A model generated the notes under the pieces. The model did not search any database, was not told where the DNA came from, and worked only from the letters and a program-made list of their open reading frames with translations. A stretch of DNA of 15,014 nucleotides from Rhodospirillaceae bacterium. GTDB lineage: Bacteria; Pseudomonadota; Alphaproteobacteria; UBA7985. Location of the stretch: positions 1-15,014 of the forward strand of contig PAFB01000114.1 in NCBI GenBank assembly GCA_002700865.1, read 5' to 3'. Made by a program: the position numbers and the translations under genes. Below, piece after piece: positions 14,971 through 15,014 of the stretch (its first letter is position 1; every line of letters begins with the position of its first letter).

Positions 14971-15014
14971 ATGACAGACCGCGCCGCGGCTGACGCTTTT
15001 ACTAAGCTGGGGGC
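14971..15014 (+). CDS. Start of an unidentified gene, cut by the right edge
   Basis: An open frame begins with MTDRAAADAFTKLG and runs off the window after 14 codons. AGGGAG at 14954-14959 lies 11 bases upstream, which is somewhat long. An in-frame TTG at 14962 is the alternative start. The short gap after ahcY (64 bases), the same strand and the absence of a clear terminator suggest co-transcription with ahcY. Too little is visible to assign a function. Confidence 0.45.
   Translation, partial: MTDRAAADAFTKLG

Overview
This is a chromosomal window of 15,014 bases, probably from an alphaproteobacterium. The lines of evidence are the RecO sequence style, the PrtD-type secretion operon, the alphaproteobacterial form of S-adenosylhomocysteinase and the generally GC-rich coding sequence. 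I could not run any database search, so the assignment rests on recognisable motifs. Most of the window is ordinary housekeeping sequence. I see no CRISPR array, insertion sequence, phage gene, tRNA or rRNA.

Layout from left to right. Positions 1-4484, minus strand: most of a glutamate synthase large subunit (gltB), whose C-terminal end lies beyond the left edge. Positions 4485-4937: a non-coding region with the gltB start region and several small hairpins. Positions 4938-9606, minus strand: a compact three-gene type I secretion operon transcribed as ABC transporter, then HlyD-like adaptor, then TolC-like outer membrane channel. The genes overlap by 4 bases or lie 2 bases apart. Positions 9607-10319: a 713-base divergent intergenic region, poorer in GC than the genes, with several inverted repeats. 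Positions 10320-12700, plus strand: recO, then a family-39 membrane glycosyltransferase that overlaps it by one base. Positions 12749-13408, minus strand: a glutathione S-transferase. Positions 13614-14906, plus strand: ahcY. Position 14971 to the right edge: the first codons of an unidentified gene.

How the genes relate. The three secretion genes together make a complete one-step exporter across both membranes, but no RTX-type or other substrate gene lies beside them. GltB (glutamate synthesis from glutamine and 2-oxoglutarate) and AhcY (recycling of S-adenosylhomocysteine) are core metabolism. RecO serves recombinational repair, and the glycosyltransferase probably modifies lipid A or another envelope glycan.

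The points most worth a second look are: a pair of overlapping inverted repeats over the ribosome-binding site of the secretion ABC gene, whose geometry fits an H-type pseudoknot; a perfect 12-bp inverted repeat further upstream of that operon; a GltB whose iron-sulfur cysteine spacing and FMN-domain motifs depart from the classical form; and an in-frame hexanucleotide repeat inside the glycosyltransferase gene. I did not find a clearly new multi-gene system.
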